A stretch of 64,000 nucleotides of DNA from Branchiostoma floridae (taxonomy: Eukaryota > Chordata > Leptocardii > Amphioxiformes > Branchiostomatidae): NCBI RefSeq assembly GCF_000003815.2, contig NC_049983.1, forward strand, positions 4,293,219 through 4,357,218, written 5' to 3'. The first letter of the stretch is position 1, and each line of letters opens with the position of its first letter. A program made the position numbers and the translations under genes. Shown here piece by piece: positions 1 to 11,000 of this stretch. The notes under the pieces are model-generated. The model had not been told where the DNA came from. It did not search any database and saw nothing but the letters and a program-made list of their open reading frames with translations.

Positions 1-1777
1 CTTTATATCATAATAATGTAGAACTACATATCGATTTATAATTGTTACACATTCAAGATAATGAATTACTAATTACAGATAATCTGGAATTACTGTTACA
101 GTAAGTTGTTTCAGTCGAGGAGCTTTCTCAGAAATATCACTATTAAGTGAAACCTCAGCCACTGTGTTGATACTGAAACAAACTCTAAAGAGGTCAATGG
201 GGCATACCTTTATGAAGGTGAGAGCACAATGTTATGTTGCACAGCACATTTTTCTGTTAGTATGTATAAATATTTGGTATTTTGTATGTACATCTACATC
301 ATTGTCTTTTGTCTCAAAGTCCAGGAAGATTAGTGGTGTGCTCGGGCACGTTACTAATGGATTTTCAAATAAAGTCTCAAAGTCTCTGTTTTCCTCATGA
401 CATATAAAGAAAAATGCCAATGATTGATGAGCGAGAAATGTTTTTCGTCTTTTACTTACAGACAGTTTTCACCTAATGTTCAGTTGCATTACTAGTAAAT
501 GTATAATTTTCCTTAGTGACTCTACCCTAATCATGGAACAGTTTTGTTGGGGAATCCCCATGACTCAGAGTAAGCACCTGAATCCAAACACAGCTTTTTG
601 AAAGTCCAAATCGAAATCTTGGTTGAAGCTTGTATCTGTTCTTTCTTGATAAATATGCATTTAAATGTTCAAATATCGGGTTTGTCTTCAACTGCGCCTT
701 CAACTTGTTTGTATTTATTTGTACGTCTTCACTGTTAACAGGTGCCTCTGTTTACCATAATATATAAAATTAAATTAAATGTACCATAGGTACATGTATT
801 TTTAATAGACAAGATAAGGAGAAGGCAGACCAAAAATATTTTCTGGTGATTTTGAGTTCACGGTGAAGCAGTCACCACAAAAACCACACACTTCAAGTCA
901 ACATTAAAAACCAACGGGAATTTTCTGCATTTACAACAGAAATTAATAATTCAGCGATTTCTCTAAATAAAAACTCATAGCATGTGCCAAAAGACTCAGT
1001 GTTGGAAAGACTGATGGTGTGCCCCATATAGGATCATGTAACATCCAAATGTTGTTATTTTTTTAATTTCAAAACTTTTATTCTAACAGTTACACTACAA
1101 TTTGTCGCTGGACAGCACCTAGTTTTTGGTGACATGTGATTATTGGCTCACGAGCAATAGATTGATCAGTCCAAATTGTCATCAGAAATTGTGTTGTACA
1201 TGGCTGTACTTTGTGGGTACAATGTACATTGTGTGCTATGATGTAGATATAAGCAGGACCAGGAGTGTTGACACAATTTGTTCCTGATAACAATTTGGAC
1301 TCAATCTATTGCCGAGCCAATATATATAGTCACATGTCACCAAGGTCCCTCTTTTCAACCTCCTTGATGTCACTAACTGCTGTTTGATTGAACAAGATGA
1401 TGTAACATGTGGTCACACATGTCACTGGGACATACCATTGTTGTATAAGGTAAGATGGACTGACATTGACAGTGACTGTCTTCTTTATCTTATTAATTCC
1501 TAGAAAATATGACATGACTTACAAGGACTACAAACTTAAGAGCTGTACCATGTCTGCCTTATTGACAAACAAAAATCAGTACAAAAGCTACCAAAGAAAA
1601 CAACTAGCTCACCTGACCCCCTTTATCTTGTTGCCTGTTCTTTTGATATGCAAATGACCTATAATAGTAGATAAAGGTGTTGGGGATTCCCAGTGATTCA
1701 TACCCTATACTGAAAGGCATCAGCTTGAAGTCATATTTCAAACAAAATGTTGCTTGATGTTGAAATTTGTCCCTCAG
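1..1777. other. AT-rich upstream region, no gene recognised
   Basis: No convincing exon is seen. Short open frames here are AT-rich and match nothing known to me. Around 850-940 there is a piece with the phrase TTTCTGCATTTACA that recurs near 2150-2195 and 52545-52570, so it is probably an old dispersed repeat. Upstream exons of the + strand gene beginning at 1778 may lie here or to the left of the window. Confidence 0.5.
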
Positions 1778-3368
1778 ATTTTGGACTATTGCTCCTACTG
1801 ATTCTTGTTTGGTCCATATCAGTTGCAATACTTGACAAGAATGTACAATTCACCAATGCTGACAAGGTAAGTGTCAACGAGTGTTCTTTAAATATTACAT
1901 TATAAGCCTACACAAAATGGCCAACAGTCTCATTTTCTTTGCAATTTTGTGTCAAATGTTGTGAATTACACCAATCCCAATCACATACAATGTAGTTACT
2001 TTCAGTAGATGCAATTAAGTTTGTGGGGATTTAATTTAATGTTAAAATGGATTTTTCGCCTTTGTTTTAGGTTTGCAGTAGCACTTTAAAAAAACTATAA
2101 TGGAAAAATGTTTGTGATGTTTTTAAGTTGAGTGAAGTGGCCACCGCGAAAACCGTTATCATTAAACCACCGCAAATATTTCTGCATTTACAGTATTACT
2201 AGTTTCTTTTAACATTTATTGCAGTTGAACGTTGCTTTAGTACAGTAACTTTATTTTCATTTTCAGGGCAATCAGCAAGTTTCAAAGCCGAGCCTGACTG
2301 AAACCAAAAGTGAAACTGTTCAAGGTCATGGAAACATAATTGTCAGTGCAGGCAGTGGAAGTAAAGTACATGTTACCACATACTGCCCTGACACACAAGA
2401 AGAGAATCACCCCAGTGAAAGACAAGAATGCTATCCTCAGCAAAAGAGTCTGGCACTTGTGCCCAAAACCTGTCGGNNNNNNNNNNNNNNNNNNNNNNNN
2501 NNNNNNNNNNNNNNNNNNNNNNNNNNNNNNNNNNNNNNNNNNNNNNNNNNNNNNNNNNNNNNNNNNNNNNNNNNNNNNNNNNNNNNNNNNNNNNNNNNNN
2601 NNNNNNNNNNNNNNNNNNNNNNNNNNNNNNNNNNNNNNNNNNNNNNNNNNNNNNNNNNNNNNNNNNNNNNNNNNNNNNNNNNNNNNNNNNNNNNNNNNNN
2701 NNNNNNNNNNNNNNNNNNNNNNNNNNNNNNNNNNNNNNNNNNNNNNNNNNNNNNNNNNNNNNNNNNNNNNNNNNNNNNNNNNNNNNNNNNNNNNNNNNNN
2801 NNNNNNNNNNNNNNNNNNNNNNNNNNNNNNNNNNNNNNNNNNNNNNNNNNNGCCTGGGTGCATGACGGCATGGATGCTAATCAACCGCGCTGGGTTCCTG
2901 ACCGAGATCGCGGCAGAACAAGACGACGACAACGACAGACGATTCCTCATGAAGACAGCTGAGAGAGATTACCAACACGCCATCGAACATGCGGAAAACG
3001 AGGATCCCAAACAGATGCGTCACTTCCAGTTACGAGTGCCGAGGTTCGCCAAGATTGGACTGGCCCTACTGTACCTTGGCTGTAGGGAATCAGTGGACAA
3101 CTTCAAGTTGGGAGTCTCCAAGGTCTCTTTGGATGACTTAAGGAAGGCAAAGGATGTCATTGGTGCGTTGGATCAAGAAGGGAACGTTTGTTACTCAGGA
3201 CAGTTCCGGTTCATGATGGCAAAAACCTTCCTGCATTACAGACTGGGTAGTTACCAGCAGGCCCTGGACTTGGCACAAGAAGCAAAGAACTTTGCCACCA
3301 AACATTCATTTGGAGCGTATGCTAACTTTGCAGGCGGCACCGTGCAGTATCTACAAGAGTACATTTAA
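1778..3368 (+). CDS. TPR-like protein, partial (assembly gap inside)
   Basis: Two exons can be read. The first (1778-1866) follows a CCCTCAG acceptor, ends at AAG|GTAAGT and encodes a strongly hydrophobic run (FGLLLLLILVWSISVAIL) that could be a signal or membrane segment. The second starts at 2267 after TTTTCAG, continues in phase and contains GHGNIIVSAGSGSKVHV, a glycine-rich beta-like motif, before running into 375 Ns. After the gap the frame continues to a stop at 3368. That part is helical, with a TPR-like closing helix pair (AKTFLHYRLGSYQQALDLAQEAKNFA, split here as AKTFLHYRLGSYQ and QALDLAQEAKNFA). Large TPR families of this general type are expanded in amphioxus; that is background knowledge, not a search result. 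The start codon and the middle of the protein are not visible. The 3'UTR runs to a polyA signal near 4432 and converges on the minus-strand SDH gene. Confidence 0.6.
2477..2851. other. Assembly gap (375 N)
   Basis: Run of N inside the TPR-like gene. Open frames that cross it are artefacts of N translation. Confidence 0.99.
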
Positions 3369-4431
3369 ATCTACAAGATATTAGTGATGGTATGCTTAGA
3401 TTGACCAGCTGGCTTTCAAAACACATGCAAGTGCTGTATAACTGTACACCATATACCAGAACTAGACTAACATATTCAGTTAAAAAAAAACAACAACAAA
3501 AAAACAACTTCTACAAGTAAACCTCAGGAACGAGTTCTAATTGCAGGGTTTGACTTATTCTTTGAAAACAGTTGAAAATGAAATGTCCCACATTTTCTAT
3601 GATATCTCTGCTCTTATAGTCTCCATTTTGTTCTAATCCATCCACATCTTTCAGAACCCACAAACCATGAAATTGGAATATGAAGGATTTCAAAACACTG
3701 CTGTTTTTATGTTCATAACTGAGCGAATGATTTTACTGATAACAGTATAATAGTTCCGTGTGACACTGTATAGAGCCGCTTTGATGCACACTGTGAAGAC
3801 TACAGTTGCTCCTGTGTCAGGGATCCTAGCGGCAGTATAATCAAATACGGGATATAACTACTTCTATCATACTGCTACTAAATAAGTTGACTAATGTATT
3901 TTTCTTAATTTGCTGAAATCTACAAATTTAATTTGTAGGCTTTATGCTGAAATATAATGCAACCCAATAGTATAGCAGATAATAATTGCAGACTGAACTT
4001 GAAGCTCTGACCTGAATTTGTAATTCATATTTACATGATATTTATTCGTTTAACTAAGTTATTTGTAACAGTTACTTCAGTTTTGTAACTACTGATTAGA
4101 GGTAACTGATTAAGCTGCATTGGGACTTCCTAATAATAATATCAAAAAATGTTATTTTGAGAAGCAAACATTACAATAACATGCAATAACTTTATGATAA
4201 TTACGCCCTGTTTTCTTCTCAAAATAATTGTAATAGGTTCCAAACCAGCTGCCATGTTTACTATGATGAAAATTTGACTTAATAACCTGGTGGCAGGAAT
4301 CAAGAACTAGAAGAGTATGCTTTGTAAGATTTGATGTTCAATAACATTAGAAGGAGGTATATTCTGTACTTGTTGTTGCTTGTTATCAGGAACTGTACAG
4401 TTGCATTTTAGTGTCACTGGTGACAGTTGTA

Positions 4432-4437
4432 AATAAA
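4432..4437 (+). terminator. Polyadenylation signal AATAAA of the TPR-like gene
   Basis: AATAAA lies about 1.06 kb after the TPR stop codon. The stretch 3369-4431 has no ORF of note and reads as AT-rich 3'UTR. The signal falls about 280 bp before the last visible SDH exon of the opposite strand, so the two genes converge. Confidence 0.5.
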
Positions 4438-4713
4438 GCCTGATTCAAATCAACTGGAATAAGTAAGACTAATCAATTATTATAGATTAGTATTTATAAG
4501 GGAGCCTGTCTAGCACTAGATTTCCTGTTGCATTGAGTGGACAATGGAGTCAGAAAATGATTGAGAAGTTTCAAGGCCTACATTGTCGGAAAAGGGCCAG
4601 AAGATTTACTCTTGAACTGTTTGTGATAAAGAAGACAGATGTTATGTACAGTATCTACAGGTTCTGTGGAAAAGTACTTATTGCATAGTATGGAGACACA
4701 TTGATAGTCTTAC

Positions 4714-5082
4714 CCATGTGAGTGTTGGAGCCTGAGGTGCCAGGAAGGGATGGTTCCCTGTGTTAATCAGTCCAACCTTCTGTAGACCTATACAGGCACT
4801 TGAGTAACCCTGAAACATACAACAAAAACATCTTAGCTACATGTAGAACACATGTGAGTGTTGGAGCCTGAGGTGCCAGGAAGGGGTGGTTCCCTGTGTT
4901 AATCAGTCCAACCTTCTGTAGACCTATACATGCACTCGAGTAACCCTGAAACATACAACAAAAACATCTTAGCTACATGTAGAACACATGTGAGTGTTGG
5001 AGCCTGAGGTGCCAGGAAGGGATTGTTCCCTGTGTTTATCAGCCCAACCTTCTGTAGACCTATACATGCACTCGAGTAACCC
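4714..5082 (-). repeat. Triplicated SDH exon, 136-bp tandem unit
   Basis: Three direct copies, starting at 4715, 4851 and 4987 for the shared phrase CATGTGAGTG (period 136 bp). Each holds a 96-nt, phase 0-0 exon preceded on the minus strand by an intact TATGTTTCAG acceptor. Only the copy at 4714-4809 has a canonical donor (TGG|GTAAGA). In the other two this is TGTGTTCT, because the duplicated unit ends just inside the exon. Confidence 0.85.
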
Positions 5083-8000
5083 TGAAACATACAACAAGAC
5101 TGTCTTAGCCAGAACACATACCAGTAGTGCATAATGTAACATTGTCATAAACTTTTAAGACTGTATCTCAAATTCCGATGTGCAAACATTGGAAATGCTG
5201 TTTCATGGAAATACGTGACTTCACTTATAAACAGTAGGATAAGGAATCCTCCATTTGTTCTCAAGGGAGGATAATGGCTTCGGTACCTTCCAATGAACTT
5301 TGACCCAGTGCTGACGTCACGTGTTTGAAAAAAATCACTCGGGTCAGAATCTGATTGCCGAAGAAGACCAAGAGATTTGATCAAAAATNNNNNNNNNNNN
5401 NNNNNNNNNNNNNNNNNNNNNNNNNNNNNNNNNNNNNNNNNNNNNNNNNNNNNNNNNNNNNNNNNNNNNNNNNNNNNNNNNNNNNNNNNNNNNNNNNNNG
5501 TTTGATACCATTGGAAAGAAAACCCATGCAAGCTTTTTATAGATATATAATATATTGAAATTGATGCAGAAACAACATAAATATGATCAACCGAAGTTGA
5601 TATTCCAAACTTTTTGTGCTGAGTGTAGTTGCATTGCTAGTCTTGTGGTTAAAGGGACATAATGTAAAAAAGAAAGTCACTGTTTTTGGCCATTTCTCTA
5701 CATTATGAGTTGAGTCTACCTTATTACACTGCACAGCAATATTTACAACGTATTGATATGACTTTGTTGTGCCGCAAGAACGTCTCGAAATGTGCGCACT
5801 TCCCTCTGCTGCTTGAGTTGCCCGCCATTTTATCCAACTCTCCGACTAACCAAAGTGCGCTTTAGAACGCGTTCGGTGGTTTGCTCGAATCGTTACTGAA
5901 GTTTGTTGAAAGTCCCCGCGAAGCTCCGAGGATCTGCGACCGCAACGGTCGATTCGGAAACCTACGGCCGGCTTACTTCCGGTAGGCTACCCGGAAGTAA
6001 GTGAATTTGGTCGTGGCTTACTCTGGCATTGTTAATTAGTGCTAGAAATGTGATAAAATGACGCAGATAAGTTGGAAATAAGTTACAAATGTCAATATGA
6101 CTGGAGATTTTAAAGTTCAGAACATTTGAAATTTTGGCGCCAAATTTCTACAATATGTACCCTTTAAAGCAGGGATCAAATTTACCTTGACCTTGGAATC
6201 AACATTCTACAACATTCCATTTGCCAATATTTTGTTGTTGCAACCTATGGCAAACAATGGCATAAACATGCATTTGCTCATCACACAACTGCTTTGTACA
6301 ATGTAAATGGCAAAAGTAAGTTTTAACTGGTTTAATAATGGCAAACAAAAGGCGTGCGCAGATGACATCCATGCTCATCTATGGCTGTATTCACTTAGAA
6401 ATTTTTTTTCTGTTGGTTTGTAATTTGTTATTTTTACTTACACTAGTTACAGCACTGCCTTACTGACCGCGTGACCTGAACATTATGCTCTATGAGAGGA
6501 CCTTGCAGGGCTCTAGCCAGGTCGAAATTTTTTTCCGCCAGCCAATTCCCATTGTCGCGAAAACACTATTCCAGGAGCTAGAAAGACTGAACTGAGACCT
6601 TGAAAAACAGTTTTTTAATGAGATAATCGTATGCGAAAGGGCGCCGACACACTTTGTCAACAGTAATAACAATAGCAAAACAACAGTTTGTGGCTTTTAC
6701 GGCCGTGGACGGCGTCCCCAAGCCGCCTGTAGCTTCCACCAAGTCTTTTTGTCCGTCAAAGTTGACGGATTGGTTTTATAATTTTTTCCGTCACACGCAG
6801 CAAATTTCCGTCAAATGTCGGAAAAACGGACGCTGGCTAGAGCCCTGGCGTGACCTGAACATTATGCTCTATGAGAGGACCTTGTTTAGTAATGTACAGA
6901 GATAGATAATATAGAGAAACTGTACCAACCTTTCCTCCTTCAGACTTCACCCTGTCGAAACACTCCATGGCCAGGAAGTGGTCGATCCCAGGGTCCAGTC
7001 CGACCTCGTTCATCACTGTGATACCGGCCTCTACAGCGCTGGTAAAACAAAACACAATGATCAGAGATAGCAGACTTCACACCCTCAGTAATAGCGCTGG
7101 TAAAACAAAACACAACGGTCAGAGATAGCAGACTTCACACCCTCAGTAATACCAGCCTCTACAGCGCTGGTAAAACAAAACACAATGGTCAGAGATAGCA
7201 GACTTCACCCCCTCATCAATAATACCTTCCTCAAAAGCCCAGTACAGTCAAACCTGTATTAGGGGCCACCTCTACAGAGGGGCCACCTGTCCATAGTGGC
7301 CACTTTTTGTCGGTCCCTTGGGTATTTTATCTACAAGTTGCCACCTCTATAAAGAGGCCACCTGTCTATAGTGGCCAAATTTGTCCGGTCCCTTGAGTGG
7401 CCGCTATAGACAGGTTTGACTGTACTAGACAAAACAAATAATCAGAGATAGCTTACAGCCAACAAAGTTAAAAGTGCACTGCCTTCCACTGTCTGTATGA
7501 CACTTTCCGTCATTTGTATCAGTCTAGTACCGTAAAGGACTTTTGTCTTTAATTTCAATCACTCACCTGTTATGGAGCTGCGCCATGGCTGGAGTCTTGT
7601 AACTTGCTGTGACCATGTTAGTCTTCTGTCTGATACACATCTCCGCAACAAGGGGATGTAACGTGTACGGCAGGAGGCTAGGATACAGGTAAAAAGATAT
7701 AAAAAATATAATGTCATCAAATTTTGGCGCTAATTTAGTAATTGTAAATATACATAGTATCTTGGATTTTCAAATCTCCAAGTAGAGTGTCACTTACTTT
7801 GACAAACAAATGAAAATGACAATTTTTAGATCATTTCAGCAGTATAAGATTACATTATTGTTAACAAAAAGGTGAAAGGTCTCTATAGATCACAATAAAA
7901 GAGACATCTAACAACAGAGACTGGTACTGCAGCTCCAATAACACTGGACAGGTTTACCTGATGACCAGGTGGTTGTCCTTGACCAACTGCTCCAAGTCTT

Positions 8001-11000
8001 TCTGCTGCTGCTGGACATCAAGGATGACCGCCTGAGTGTTCTGGTACTTGTCAGCTAATGTCTCTGCCTCTGATTTCACTGCTGACACTTTATTATATTC
8101 ATAATCATAAGAAAGAAAATTTCAAACAAGTCAGTAATGTTACTACCACACAGTTAACATTTTCTATCGTAGCTTGAGTATTTGATAAAATCTTTTTGAC
8201 AACTGATTTCTGACTAGCATATCTTTGAATTATACTCAACTAGAGCAAATCTATAATAGAACAGAGCACAGTGTATTCCTTACTGCTCTACAGGTTGCAT
8301 GTAAGTTACTAGTCTGACTAAAATCGCGCCCCTAGTGGCCGGCCCTAAGATTGCCGCCTCCCTAGGGGGGAGGGGGTCATTAAGCCCAGCCGGCAAGAGC
8401 TTGTGTAAACACAGGCTAGTAAGTTACCAGCCTAGCCAAGTGTGATGTGGAATTCAGTGTAATGTATAAAACTATAATATTTTATGTCTTAGTCTGATAT
8501 CAGCCCCCAAAAATGACAACTATACGTGTTTTAAAAAAATCGAGGTAGTCCCATACGCCTTGTGTAATTTGCCTTATTTCAAGGGCACTACATCTAGCCT
8601 GGAATGCTAGGACATGCAGGCTTTGAAATACCACCTGCATATGCAGGTTAGTGCAGGCAAAATTGGAGCTGTGCAGGTATTTCTGGTGTCTACCTGCACC
8701 TAAACTGCACTGGTCCATGTATTGGGTTTTACACATAAATGTCCCTTTAATGTAGCTGTATATGGATAGTTATTGCAATGGTTCCTGGACAATTTTAGTA
8801 TGATCCACACTTCCTAAACTTAGAGTGGTGCCGGTAAAATTTGTCTGGTGCAGGTAATTTTCAATGTTACCTGCACCAGTGCAGGTATGCAGTAAAATGT
8901 ATTTCAAGCCCTGACATGTGTAAGTTACAATTGAATGTCCATACCAGGGTTCTACCTAGTGCATTTTAGCGTAGTGGGCCACTACGCTAAAATTTGTGAC
9001 CCCTACGCTAAAATAAGGGCCACTACACTAATTTTTAACTAGTGTAGTGGTGCTTTGGTGTCATTTTCTTGTTCAACAATGACTTATCAATGTCTGAACA
9101 ATGAAAAATGATCATGTGCTACTCAAAACTGACCCCAAAATCCTAACTTTTAAACTCTACAAACATGTACATCTTCAAATCTCACTGTGGAAGGACCAAG
9201 ACCCCCCCTTCCACACCAATCTCCTGATTAGTCACTTCGTTACCATGCCATTCCCACTATGCTAAAATAAAATCCTGGCTAGAACCCTGCATACCTAGTG
9301 TAATGTGGGTGTCGTTTTCCCTGGTTAGATACTCCACCACAGGCTCAGACACATAACCTGACCCCAGCACCAAAACTCGCTGGTGGCCCGTAGATGACAT
9401 CAGTCTGTTTGGTATTCTGAAAAACAAATCAGGAAGAAAATGTAAAATGCTAATTATCATCAGACCCATTGGTACTAGTTAAAGTCTATCAGTGATGACA
9501 TTTTACTCTAGGGGCTGGTACCAAAACAAAACCTTTTTTTTTCTTGGACCAGTCCGAAAAGATGGAAATGAAAAAAAAAATAATCAGTGGACCAGATTTT
9601 GGATGCATTGTAGTTCTGTTTATACTGTCATTGGAAAGAAGAATGTAAGGACGACATTTCAGTTAGAGGGGGGGTATGGTAGCTCAAGAAATGGGTTGTC
9701 CCTGCACATGCCTATGGTACTGGGCAGTTGTGTGAAGTGGATCAATCTGGTTTGGTACAGTAAAATCTGGTCTCCCAAACTCTTGGCACTGACTCAGTGT
9801 GAAGACTATCTGTGGTCCCCATATAGTAACACTCACCCCTACTTTACTTTAACTAAACAAAATAAACGCAGATTAGGGCCTTAACAAATTTCAGGTACAG
9901 GTACAGGTGCACGGGTTTAGGTACAGGTCCGGACCTGCACCAGTACCTAAAAAAGTTTAACCAAGTATATGTAACTTAAGTTAAACATGTAGCTAACTGT
10001 CTTTTCTAGTGATAAATTGTCATCATGTTGACTTGAGTCAAAACAATTTCTTCTGCAAGTTTTGTTAAGTTTCAACTGCAAGATTATCACCATTGTCATT
10101 GTTGATTCGGGATTTACTTGTCCAGCAGTCTTAAAAAGTAGTGTTTAATAGTGATTTAGTTTGTTTAGGTACAGTTACAGGTACACAGAGGTTTAGGTCC
10201 GGACCTGCACCTAAACATTTCTTTAGGTACGATACAAGTACGGGTATTTAGGTACCAGGGCTTTAGCCAGCTCGAAATTTTTTTCCGTCAGCCAATTACA
10301 ATCGTCGCGAAAACCGCCAAAATTCATTAGAAGGACTGAACTGAGACCTTGAAAAACGGGTTTTAATGAGATTATCGTATGCGAAAGGGCGCCGACATAC
10401 ATTGCCAACAATCATAACAATAGCAAAACAAACAGTGTGTGGCTTTTACGGCCGTGGACAGCGTCCCCAAGCCGCCTGTAGCTTCCAAAAGGATTTTTGT
10501 CCGTCAAGGTTGACGGATTGGTTTTTAAATTTTTCCGTCAGACGCAGCAAATTTCCGTCAATTGACGGAAAAACGGACGCTGGTTAGAGCCCTGTACACA
10601 GCCCCTAACGCAGATGAATGACATGCCTCACCTACACACTCTCTTTGTTTTCAACTGTTTGCACAATTCAGAACTATAATGTGACTAGGGGTAGGTACCG
10701 GTACAATTCAGGTCCAGGTACGGTCCAAGTCCATAGGATCAGGTCCAGGTCCGGACCTGAACCTAGAACTGATCACCAGTGAAAACTTGTGAATGTACGA
10801 AACCTCAAAATAATAGTCCATGTTGTATCTGAGTAGAGTATCTGACGTCCATTGGCGTTTTATCCTGTCGGACTTCTAGTCATGTATTAACACTAACTGA
10901 CTCTGATTTAGACCTTGAAGTTTGACTTTAGCATAATAGCCTGGTAAAAATGTCTATCAACTCTACTCTGCTTTGTGACTCTTGTCCTTTTGTTGAACCT

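Noticed and set aside
2282-2962. Several long ORFs crossing 2477-2851 on both strands
   Set aside because: They are open only because N runs translate as X. Only the + frame that continues to 3368 has protein-like sequence.
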